Positions 8,747-16,226 of a DNA stretch of 64,000 nucleotides are shown piece by piece. The notes beneath the pieces were generated by a model. That model had not been told where the DNA came from, did no database searches, and saw only the letters and a program-made list of their open reading frames with translations. Every line of letters starts with the position of its first letter. Within the stretch, counting starts at the first letter, position 1. Where the stretch lies: assembly GCA_020161365.1 (NCBI GenBank), contig JAIUNU010000006.1, positions 234,966 through 298,965 of the forward strand. Direction: 5' to 3'. The DNA is from Pseudomonadota bacterium. GTDB taxonomy: Bacteria > Pseudomonadota > Alphaproteobacteria > Caulobacterales > Caulobacteraceae. Both the position numbers and the translations under genes were made by a program.

Positions 8747-11176
8747 CTGCGCTACGGGCGCGGCGACCTCGGCGGGCAAACTGAACGTGAAGCTCGATCC
8801 GGACCCAAGCTTACTCGTCAAAGCGATGTTCCCGCCCATCGCCTCGACCAAGCCCTTGCTGATCGCCAGGCCCAGACCCGTCCCTGCAACATTGTGCGCG
8901 GTGGCGCCCTGAACCTGCGAGAAGCGTTGGAAGAGCTTGGACTGCTGCTGCTTGTCCATGCCGGGTCCCGTGTCGCTGATCTCGACCTGAAGTCTGGCGT
9001 CATCGACGTCATACCGCGCAGTGAGCGCCACATGCCCCGCGCTGGTGAACTTCACCGCGTTGCCCAGCAGGTTGGTGACCACTTGCCTGACGCGGTCGGG
9101 ATCGATCTCCAGCAGCGCAGGAAGCTCGCTGATGTCCAGCTTCAGCTCCAGCCGCTTAGCGCCCATCTGCGGCTCGAACAGCATGGCGGTGTCATGCAGA
9201 AGCTGCGTCACGTCACAGGTGCGGCGATGGATGTCGACCTGTTCAGCCTCCAGCTTGGAGAAGTCGAGCACGTTGTTGACGATCGACAGTAGCGCAGCGC
9301 CTGCGGAGTTGATCCTCTGGACCCGTGCCAGGGCAGTGCTGTCCACGCCCTCGCCCCGGGCCAGAAGGCCAGCATAGCCGAGGATCGCGGTCAGGGGCGT
9401 ACGGATCTCGTGGCTCATGTTGGCGACGAACTCGGCCTTGACCCTGGCGGCGGCCTGGGCGGCGTCGCGACCAGCGGCCAGACCGTCTTCGATGGCGCGC
9501 CGTTCCGTGACATCCCGCAGGACGATGATGACCTCTTCGACCTCTCCGGTCGGTCCCATCACCACGTGGGGGTTGCCCTCCAGCCAGATCCAGTCCCCGA
9601 ATGCGGTGCGCACACGTTGTTCGCGACGCGTCTCGGTGGGGAGATGACCGCGCTCGTACCCCTCGTAACGGGTCAGTGCGGCGGCAAGGTCTTCAGGGTG
9701 AACGAACTCGGCGAGATCACGGCCTTCAAGCTCTGAAGGCGAATAGCCGAGCAGGCGACGACAGGCGCTTGAGGCGTAGATGATCTTGCGATGCTTGGCG
9801 CGAAGCACAAGGTCCGGGAGCCCCTCGGCCAGCTCTCGATAACGCGCTTCGCTCTGCGAGACCTTGTGCATCAGGTTTGCTGCGTCTGTGACGTCATGAA
9901 TGACGCCTTCCAGCGCGATCACCTCGCCGGCGCCATCAACGACCGGATCAGCCTGCACGTGGATGACCCGTGTCTGACCGTCATCGACCCGACGCAGGGA
10001 GACATGCAGGTCAAGCGGGGTCCCCTGGCTCAGGGACGCCAAGGAAGCCTCATGAACGCGTTCGCGGTCTGTCGGTGCGTAGCAGTCGAGGAAGTCCTGG
10101 AAATGCAACCGAGCATCCGCGCTCATGCCAAAGATTGCCAGAGCTTCGGGCGAGCACTCAACGCGTTGCGTCCCACGCTTCATTCGCCAGTAGCCGATCC
10201 CGGCGATCTGACTGGCGAGCGCAAGGCGACGGGCGTCGCGTTCCTTGCGCTTGAGGGCGACATTCAGGGATCGCAGGGCGCTCAGACGGGTCGCCGCTGA
10301 GGCCGAGACTACCAGGCTGATCAGGGTGGTGGTCGCCATGTAAAGCTGCAACACCAGCAACCGCACTGCGCGATCACCTGCGATCAGCGACATCGGACCA
10401 TAACCGGTGACCGTGCAGGCGATCGAGACCAGGCAGGCGATCGTCAGCATGACGACCACAGAAGCGGTAGGAAGCGTCGTCGCGGCGATGACCAGGCAGG
10501 CGATGACCAGGAAGAGCACCGGATAGGTCGCTTGGCTAAAGACGATCACCAAAGCCAGAGCCAGGGTTGCAAGCATGGCGATGCCCGCCTTGCTCCAGAA
10601 CGGCTTGAAGGCTCGACGAACGCCATGGCGGCGCATGACCAGCAGGCAAGGCGTGACGATCATCAAGCCAAGGGCGTCGGCGCTGAACCAGCGCGTCCAG
10701 GTCAGAACGGCCGGCTGTCCTTCCAGCGAGACGATGACCATCGTCGCCAGGGACGCCGACGTCGCCGCCGCCAGCGGGCTCGCCAGCGCCATCAAAACCA
10801 GAAGGTGGCGCAGTTTCCTGGCGTCGAAGGAGGGACCGCATAACCGCCTACAGATAATCGCGGCCAGGGTGATCTCTGCGATGTTAGCGATGGCGATAGA
10901 GGCGGCCAGCAAGAGACCGTCCCCAGCTACGAGATTGGCGCCCAGAAAGCCTGTTGCCCCCGAGACCAAGAACCCCGCCCAGCGGTCTGGTCGGGCGCGA
11001 AGCAGCGCGAAGAGAACCAAGCCGTTCACAGGCCAGATCGCCGCGATCCGCCCCGTTTCCCGGGCGAGCGAGATCGACAGCAACGCCAGCAACATCACGC
11101 CGAGCGCGAGGGCCGGAAATTTCCAGGTCTGATCCCGCTTCAGGGACCGCAACAAGGTCGACAAGTCCGCCCCCAA
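8612..11176 (-). CDS. MASE1-PAS-PAS sensor histidine kinase, C-terminal receiver lost
   Basis: The frame has 854 residues from a TTG start (weak ribosome site, so the start is uncertain). About 16-290 is an eight-helix membrane sensor of MASE1 type (RIAAIWPVNGLVLFALLR early on). Two PAS domains follow (about 320-440 and 440-570), then HisKA with His589 in NMSHEIRTPLTAIL and an ATPase domain with NLLGNAVKFTSAGH, DTGPGM and GTGLGLAISKGLVEAMGG. The sequence ends in EELVDLDG, where hybrid kinases normally begin a receiver, but the remaining 30 residues (from about 8710 down to 8612) are only the antisense of the plus-strand kinase. The original gene was probably a hybrid kinase cut by a deletion. 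Confidence 0.83.
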   Translation of the reverse strand: MGADLSTLLRSLKRDQTWKFPALALGVMLLALLSISLARETGRIAAIWPVNGLVLFALLRARPDRWAGFLVSGATGFLGANLVAGDGLLLAASIAIANIAEITLAAIICRRLCGPSFDARKLRHLLVLMALASPLAAATSASLATMVIVSLEGQPAVLTWTRWFSADALGLMIVTPCLLVMRRHGVRRAFKPFWSKAGIAMLATLALALVIVFSQATYPVLFLVIACLVIAATTLPTASVVVMLTIACLVSIACTVTGYGPMSLIAGDRAVRLLVLQLYMATTTLISLVVSASAATRLSALRSLNVALKRKERDARRLALASQIAGIGYWRMKRGTQRVECSPEALAIFGMSADARLHFQDFLDCYAPTDRERVHEASLASLSQGTPLDLHVSLRRVDDGQTRVIHVQADPVVDGAGEVIALEGVIHDVTDAANLMHKVSQSEARYRELAEGLPDLVLRAKHRKIIYASSACRRLLGYSPSELEGRDLAEFVHPEDLAAALTRYEGYERGHLPTETRREQRVRTAFGDWIWLEGNPHVVMGPTGEVEEVIIVLRDVTERRAIEDGLAAGRDAAQAAARVKAEFVANMSHEIRTPLTAILGYAGLLARGEGVDSTALARVQRINSAGAALLSIVNNVLDFSKLEAEQVDIHRRTCDVTQLLHDTAMLFEPQMGAKRLELKLDISELPALLEIDPDRVRQVVTNLLGNAVKFTSAGHVALTARYDVDDARLQVEISDTGPGMDKQQQSKLFQRFSQVQGATAHNVAGTGLGLAISKGLVEAMGGNIALTSKLGSGSSFTFSLPAEVAAPVAQLEQATEEELVDLDGDLTTERAEKSDHNALQSAVVFGQKDVEGAP

Positions 11177-11503
11177 TGCAAACGATTGTATTAGGATGCG
11201 GGAATATGGTTTACGAAGTCGCCTACCTAAATTGTCGCAGGTTCACCAAACCGGATACGGGGCGTCGGCGAGCTTTCCCTTGCGGTATCAAAGACCACCG
11301 TTCCCTCCCGCGGCGGCGTGCAAGCTGGGAGCTACGATACGTCAGTAACGGACGCGTCCAGTCGGGTGCAAGGTCTAGTCATCCCCCTCCCGTTAGCTCG
11401 ACAGCCTTCGAAGCGATGGCGGACCCGCCTTGCGCACGACCCGTCGGCGCGACGATCCTGTCACCTTCAAATCACCAAGGAGCGCCGCGCCGAATGGGCG
11501 AGA
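11177..11503. other. Intergenic region, no gene seen
   Basis: About 330 bases between the start of the MASE1 kinase and the end of the nitrate operon. Open frames on the plus strand are low-quality and change composition; no hairpin with a U-tract was found, so the operon terminator is not evident. The start-proximal end (11177-11230) is A+T-richer and should carry the kinase promoter. Confidence 0.4.
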
Positions 11504-11923
11504 TCATCCCTGCGCAACGCGCGTAGACAGCAACGCAGCCAAACGGTCGGAACGCTCGTGCAGCTCTGTCCAGTGAACCCGACGGCCATCGCCAGCCTCC
11601 GCGCACCACACCCCCCAATGCAACGAGCGAACGCAGACTATATCCGCCAAGAGGATTGATGTCCTTCCACCGCCGATAAGCGGGCCGAACCGCCGGCCGG
11701 CGCCTTGGAGGGTGTCTTCGGATAATCGCACGGTGTCATTGTCCAGGACGCTCATCGTCCCGCGCCAGCCCAGCAACAGGCCCAAGGCCACCATGACCAG
11801 CGCAGCCTGAAGCACCTTGAGCTCCGGCCCTGGAATGATCCGCGCCACGGCGATTGCAAGACAGCCGCCAGCGCCAGCGATCCAGAACCAAACGATCGAA
11901 CGCGAAACGCGATACTCATCCAT
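11504..11923 (-). CDS. Small membrane protein at the end of the nitrate operon, unknown
   Basis: The product has 139 residues when started at the ATG (11921-11923) that overlaps the stop of the preceding gene by 8 bases. Two membrane helices near the N-terminus (VWFWIAGAGGCLAIAVARI and LQAALVMVALGLLLGW) are followed by a soluble beta-rich part (TMSVLDNDTVRLSEDTLQGA, VCVRSLHWGVWCAEAGDGRRVHWTEL) resembling small PH-like/YcxB-type domains. I do not recognise a defined family. The tight overlap makes it the last member of the nitrate assimilation operon; a role there is inferred only from position. Confidence 0.65.
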   Translation of the reverse strand: MDEYRVSRSIVWFWIAGAGGCLAIAVARIIPGPELKVLQAALVMVALGLLLGWRGTMSVLDNDTVRLSEDTLQGAGRRFGPLIGGGRTSILLADIVCVRSLHWGVWCAEAGDGRRVHWTELHERSDRLAALLSTRVAQG

Positions 11924-12440
11924 AAGGCGCCTCAAGCAGCCCGAACTCGACCATCGCGACAAGATAACTATCTTTCTCGTGACCCGAGCGACGCAGCTTG
12001 GTCAGGGTGAAGTGTTGTAGAGGCGACATGCGCGCCCAGCACGCCGTCCCAGGGGACGAGAGGCCAAGACCCACGCACCAGGCCGTAACACTGTCGGCGA
12101 CGACATCCGGGCGAGGCCAGTCTGGCGAGGGCCCTGGTGAGAACAGCTTCGGCGGCTGATCAGTCTGGGCCAACGGAGCCGCAATCAACCAGGCGCGATA
12201 GGCTGAGACCTCTTCGAATGACTCACCGGGCTGGAGCACCAGCCACGCGCGCTCAGCCCGCTCGAGTTGACGCCACTGCTGGAGGGCGAGCTTCGCCCGG
12301 ACGCGATCCAACTTGAAGCGCACCATCATCGGAATGCAGCGCAAAGATCCAGAGGCTTCGCGTTCAAAGTCGAGCAGGCCATTCTCGGCGGGCGAGTAGC
12401 GCGTCATGGGCGCAAGCAAATCAGCGGCAAGCGCGTTCAC
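11916..12440 (-). CDS. Nitrate reductase-associated protein family
   Basis: This 174-residue soluble protein has the features of the nitrate reductase-associated family: N-terminal LLDFEREASGSLRCIPMMVRFKLDRVRAKL-type block (about 22-52), WRQLERAERAWLVL, and a C-terminal block PLQHFTLTKLRRSGHEKDSYLVAMVEFGL. The family is typically found beside assimilatory nitrate reductase in alphaproteobacteria and cyanobacteria; its molecular role is not established. It overlaps cobA by 4 bases upstream and the small membrane protein by 8 bases downstream, so it is co-translated within the nas operon. Confidence 0.8.
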   Translation of the reverse strand: MNALAADLLAPMTRYSPAENGLLDFEREASGSLRCIPMMVRFKLDRVRAKLALQQWRQLERAERAWLVLQPGESFEEVSAYRAWLIAAPLAQTDQPPKLFSPGPSPDWPRPDVVADSVTAWCVGLGLSSPGTACWARMSPLQHFTLTKLRRSGHEKDSYLVAMVEFGLLEAPYG

Positions 12441-13213
12441 GAAGCGCGCTCCCGAAAGCAGTCACTGGCGTTGCTGGCTTGCGTTTGCGCCGCAGCGGCG
12501 ACCTCGCCGACGACGATGAGCACAGGACCGCCATGCGTCGTGATCGGTCCTGCCGTCAGCACACCGAGAGATGTCGTAGTCAGTTGCGCGTCCGCAGCCC
12601 CTGCACGTTCAATTATGGCCACCGGCGTCGAGATTGCGCGCCCCGCCGTGACCAGAGCCTTCGCGAGGTCGGGCGCGGCCTCAGCCCCCATATAGACCGC
12701 AAGGGTCGCCTCGGGATCAGCGCCGGAACACCAGTCAAGCGCCATCGCACCGTTCGCAACCCGCGCTGTCGTAAAGACCACACGTCGCGCCTGTCCACGA
12801 TGCGTCAGTGGAAATCCAAACTGGGCCGCCGCGGCGCACGCCGCCGTGACGCCAGGCACCACCTCCGTCGTGACCCCATAGGCGTTGAGGTAAGCCGCCT
12901 CTTCGCCGACACGGCCAAAGATCGACGGATCGCCGCCCTTCAGGCGCACCACCCGCAGACCGCGCTGCGCCAAGCGAAGCATGATCCGGTTTATTTCATC
13001 CTGCTTCATGCTGGGCTTGCCGGCGCGCTTTCCGGTCTGGATCCGGATGCAGCCGGGTGGAGCCAAGGCCACCGCCTCTTCTGAACACAGCGCGTCGTAT
13101 AAAAGAGCCCCGGCCTCCTGGACCGCGCGCATCGCCCGCACCGTCATCAAATCGACAGGCCCCGGTCCAGCGCCGACCAACAGAACCCGTCCCGGCTGAA
13201 CGCTAGAGGACAT
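12437..13213 (-). CDS. cobA: Uroporphyrinogen-III C-methyltransferase (SUMT)
   Basis: The product has 258 residues. It makes precorrin-2 from uroporphyrinogen III with two S-adenosylmethionine molecules, the first step to siroheme, the cofactor of nitrite reductase NirB encoded upstream. Family motifs are present: VGAGPGPVDLMTVRA near the start, the YDALCSEE region, RLKGGDPSIFGRVGEE (SAM site), VPGVTAACAAAAQFGFPLTHRG and, later, YMGAE and PVAIIERA. The protein is SUMT only, without the CysG dehydrogenase/ferrochelatase domain, so those steps must be supplied elsewhere. It overlaps nasA by 11 bases. Confidence 0.95.
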   Translation of the reverse strand: MSSSVQPGRVLLVGAGPGPVDLMTVRAMRAVQEAGALLYDALCSEEAVALAPPGCIRIQTGKRAGKPSMKQDEINRIMLRLAQRGLRVVRLKGGDPSIFGRVGEEAAYLNAYGVTTEVVPGVTAACAAAAQFGFPLTHRGQARRVVFTTARVANGAMALDWCSGADPEATLAVYMGAEAAPDLAKALVTAGRAISTPVAIIERAGAADAQLTTTSLGVLTAGPITTHGGPVLIVVGEVAAAAQTQASNASDCFRERAS

Positions 13214-15881
13214 CGGCGGTCTCCTGTTTGGCGTCGGTGCAGACGCGGATCATGCGGCTGATCTCTGGGCGGCAGGAGCCGCAGTTCGTGCCCGCCCCGG
13301 TGGCGGCGCCGACCGCGTCGGCTGTCGAAGCCCCGCCGATGATGGCGGCCTCGATCGCCTTGCCGCCGATCTTGAGGCAGGCGCAGACCATCGGCCCCTT
13401 GTCGACCGGCGCTCCGGGCGGAAAGCCATGTAGCAAGGTCGCGCGCGTTTCGGGCGTCAGCGGCGCGGCAAAGAGATCAGCCAGCCAGTCACGCGGCGGT
13501 AAGCGGCCCGCCTCAGTCATGTAAAGAACTGCGACCAGCTTATCGTCGCGGATCCACGCCTCACGCAGCGCGCCCGTGGCGGCGTCTTCGTAGGCGACGA
13601 TCTCGCCCGTCGCCGCCCGGACCAGGCGCTTGCGTAAAGTCGCGCGCTGGGCGTGATCCCCGCGCCCAGCGAACTCGTGTTGATGACAGGCGTCTCGCGG
13701 GATGCGTCGCCAGACGAGGTCTGGATCGACGACCAGCGCCGGTTCGCGCGCCAGGAAGAACCCCCTCCAGGTTTCGCGATAGGCGCCGATCCGAGCCGGC
13801 GTGTGCTTGAACTCGGGCTGTCCGGAGGTCGGATCCGTCATCGGCGCGACCAGAGCGTTGGCGCGTCCGGCCGGAGCGAAAGCGTCTGTCCAGTGCATCG
13901 GCATGAACAGTGAGCCCCGCCGCTGCCGATCGCTGAGCCTGGCGACGGCCACCGCCTCGGCGCGGGTCGTCATTACCCGGGCCAGGGCGCCCTCTGTCAG
14001 CCCGACCGCCTTGGCGTCATCGGGGTGGACCTCGACATAGGGCTCGGGCGCGTGGCGACACAGGTCGGGCGCAAGACCCGTGCGGGTCATGGTGTGCCAC
14101 TGGTCACGGATGCGGCCGGTGTTCAGCGCCATCGGGAATTTGTCACTTGTCGCTTCGGCCGGTCCGCGAGGCCGAACCGGAACCAGACGTGCGCGGCCAT
14201 TGGCGGTTTGGAAGCGGCCGTCCTCGAACAGACGCGCCCTGCCCCGCCCCTCGGTATCGACCGGCCACTGAACCGGCTCCAATCTGTCGTAGGCGTCGGG
14301 ATCAAGTCGCGCCACGCCTTCGAGATTGAGGACCCGCCCGTTGTTCTCATAGGCCGTCAGGCGGGCCCACTCGCGGAACACACTGGCGGCGCGCGGCCAG
14401 CCGAAACCGTCGAAACCCATGGCCTGGCCGACCTCAGCGATGATCCTCCAGTCGGCGCGGGCCTGGCCCGGCGGCGGGAACAGCGCCCGCTGGCGCGAGA
14501 TCCGCCGCTCGGAATTAGTGACCGTGCCGTCCTTCTCGCCCCAGGCCAGGGCCGGCAACTTGACGTCGGCGAAGGCCGTGGTGTCGGTCTCGACGCAATC
14601 GGAGACCACCACGAACGGACAGCGCTGCAGCGCCTCGCGCACCGCGCCGCTGGCCGGCAGGCTGACCGCCGGGTTGGTGGCCATCACCCACAGGGCCTTG
14701 ATCCGGCCGTCACGGACCGCCTCGAACATGTCGATAGCTTTCAGACCCGGCGCGCGGGCCGTGTTCGGCGCGCCCCAGAAGCGCGCGACGCGGTCGCGCT
14801 CCTCGGGCGAAAAGTCCATGTGCCCCGCCAGGGTGTTGGCCATGCCGCCGGTCTCGCGACCACCCATGGCGTTGGGCTGGCCGGTGATCGAGAACGGACA
14901 GGCGCCGGGCTTGCCGATCCGCCCCGTTGCGAGGTGGGCGTTGATGATGGCCAGACCCTTCGCGACGCCTTGGGCCGACTGGTTGGCGCCCATCGAAAAC
15001 AGGCTGACCGTGCGCGGATGGGCGGCGAACAGGTCGTAGAAGGTCTGAAGGTCGGCCAGTTCCAGGCCGCAATCGGCGGCGACGGCGGCCGGCGACTGGT
15101 CCGCCTCGGCCAGCGCGGCCAGCACCGCCTCGAAGCCGTCGACATAGGCGTCCAGATAGGCCAGGTCGACCGCGCCGCGTCGGATCAGATCAGCCAGCAG
15201 CCCGTTCCAGAGCCGCACGTCGCTCTGCGGGGCGAGCGCCAGATGCAGGTCCGCGCCCTCGGCGGTGTCCGTGCGACGCGGGTCGATGACCACATGCTTT
15301 TGTCCGCGCGCCTTGGCCGCTTCCATCCGCCGGAACAGCACCGGATGGGTCCAGGCGGCGTTGTGGCCGCTGAACACCACCAGATCGGCCAGATCGAGAT
15401 CCTCATAGCAGCCGGGCACGAGGTCAGCCCCGAACGCCTGCTTGTGAGCGACCACCGCCGAAGCCATGCAGAGACGGCTGTTGGTGTCGATATTGCCCGA
15501 GCCGATGAAGCCCTTCATCAGCTTGTTGGCGACATAGTAGTCCTCGGTCAGCAGTTGGCCGGACACATAGAAGGCCACGCTGTCGGGACCGTGCCGGGCG
15601 ATCGTTTCGCGAAAGCGCCGGGCGACCAGGGCCGTCGCCTCGTCCCAGCTGGCGCTGCGCCCCTGGATCGTCGGCTCCAGCAGCCTTCCCGCCAGCGACA
15701 CCGTCGCACCCAGAGCCGTCCCCTTAGAGCACAGTCGGCCGTGATTGGCGGGGTGAGCCTCGTCGCCAGAGATCGCCACCGCGCGCGCCCCGGCCGCCGT
15801 CGCGCCGATCACGCCGCAGCCGACCCCGCAATAGGGGCAGGCGGTGCGGGTCGCGGTCAGGGCGGCGGAGCCGTCGGCCAT
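13203..15881 (-). CDS. nasA: Assimilatory nitrate reductase, catalytic subunit with C-terminal BFD-like domain
   Basis: This 892-residue cytoplasmic molybdoenzyme reduces nitrate to nitrite. The N-terminal [4Fe-4S] site is Cys15-x2-Cys18-x3-Cys22-x28-Cys51, followed by Lys54 in CSKG. Next come molybdopterin domains (SRLCMASAV, GHNAAWTHPVLF, VIDPRRTDTAEGADLHL, TGQPNAMGGRETGGMA, TNPAVSLP) and a molybdopterin-dinucleotide-binding domain near 590-700 (RIRDQWHTMTRTG). The end carries a BFD-like [2Fe-2S] domain with CACLKIGG and NCGSCRPEI. The length fits bacterial NasA. It begins right after the nirD stop, and neighbours supply uptake and nitrite reduction. The electron donor is not encoded nearby as a separate NasC-like gene. 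Confidence 0.96.
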   Translation of the reverse strand: MADGSAALTATRTACPYCGVGCGVIGATAAGARAVAISGDEAHPANHGRLCSKGTALGATVSLAGRLLEPTIQGRSASWDEATALVARRFRETIARHGPDSVAFYVSGQLLTEDYYVANKLMKGFIGSGNIDTNSRLCMASAVVAHKQAFGADLVPGCYEDLDLADLVVFSGHNAAWTHPVLFRRMEAAKARGQKHVVIDPRRTDTAEGADLHLALAPQSDVRLWNGLLADLIRRGAVDLAYLDAYVDGFEAVLAALAEADQSPAAVAADCGLELADLQTFYDLFAAHPRTVSLFSMGANQSAQGVAKGLAIINAHLATGRIGKPGACPFSITGQPNAMGGRETGGMANTLAGHMDFSPEERDRVARFWGAPNTARAPGLKAIDMFEAVRDGRIKALWVMATNPAVSLPASGAVREALQRCPFVVVSDCVETDTTAFADVKLPALAWGEKDGTVTNSERRISRQRALFPPPGQARADWRIIAEVGQAMGFDGFGWPRAASVFREWARLTAYENNGRVLNLEGVARLDPDAYDRLEPVQWPVDTEGRGRARLFEDGRFQTANGRARLVPVRPRGPAEATSDKFPMALNTGRIRDQWHTMTRTGLAPDLCRHAPEPYVEVHPDDAKAVGLTEGALARVMTTRAEAVAVARLSDRQRRGSLFMPMHWTDAFAPAGRANALVAPMTDPTSGQPEFKHTPARIGAYRETWRGFFLAREPALVVDPDLVWRRIPRDACHQHEFAGRGDHAQRATLRKRLVRAATGEIVAYEDAATGALREAWIRDDKLVAVLYMTEAGRLPPRDWLADLFAAPLTPETRATLLHGFPPGAPVDKGPMVCACLKIGGKAIEAAIIGGASTADAVGAATGAGTNCGSCRPEISRMIRVCTDAKQETADVL

Positions 15882-16226
15882 CTAGAGGGTCCCGTCCAGG
15901 CTGAGCATCAGGCGGCCGTCCTCGACGCGCAGGGCGATCACGGGCGCGCAGCCCTTGCCCTTGTCGGCGCCCATCGCCTCGCCGGTGGCCAAATCGATGT
16001 TCCAGGCGTGCAGAGGGCAGGTCACCGCCCGGCCGTGGACAATGCCCTCGCTGAGCGGTCCGCCCTTGTGCGGACACTTGTCAAGCAGGGCGAAGACCTC
16101 GCCGTCGCCGGTGCGGAAGATGGCGATGTCGCCGCGCGGGCTGGGCACCCGGCGGGCCCCGCGCCGGGGCACGTCGCTCACCGCGCCGACGTCGATCCAG
16201 GCCGGGATTTTCACGTGCGTGTTCAT
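15882..16226 (-). CDS. nirD: Nitrite reductase small subunit, Rieske-like
   Basis: The product has 114 residues when started at the ATG overlapping the nirB stop (16223-16226). It has a Rieske-type fold with the metal-binding pattern CPHKGGPLSEG and CPLHAWNIDLATG, i.e. Cys-x-His and Cys-x2-His. NirD is the small subunit of cytosolic NADH-dependent nitrite reductase NirBD, which converts nitrite to ammonium. A longer frame extending to 16439 is antisense-like sequence inside nirB and is rejected because translational coupling and the family length support the shorter protein. Confidence 0.94.
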   Translation of the reverse strand: MNTHVKIPAWIDVGAVSDVPRRGARRVPSPRGDIAIFRTGDGEVFALLDKCPHKGGPLSEGIVHGRAVTCPLHAWNIDLATGEAMGADKGKGCAPVIALRVEDGRLMLSLDGTL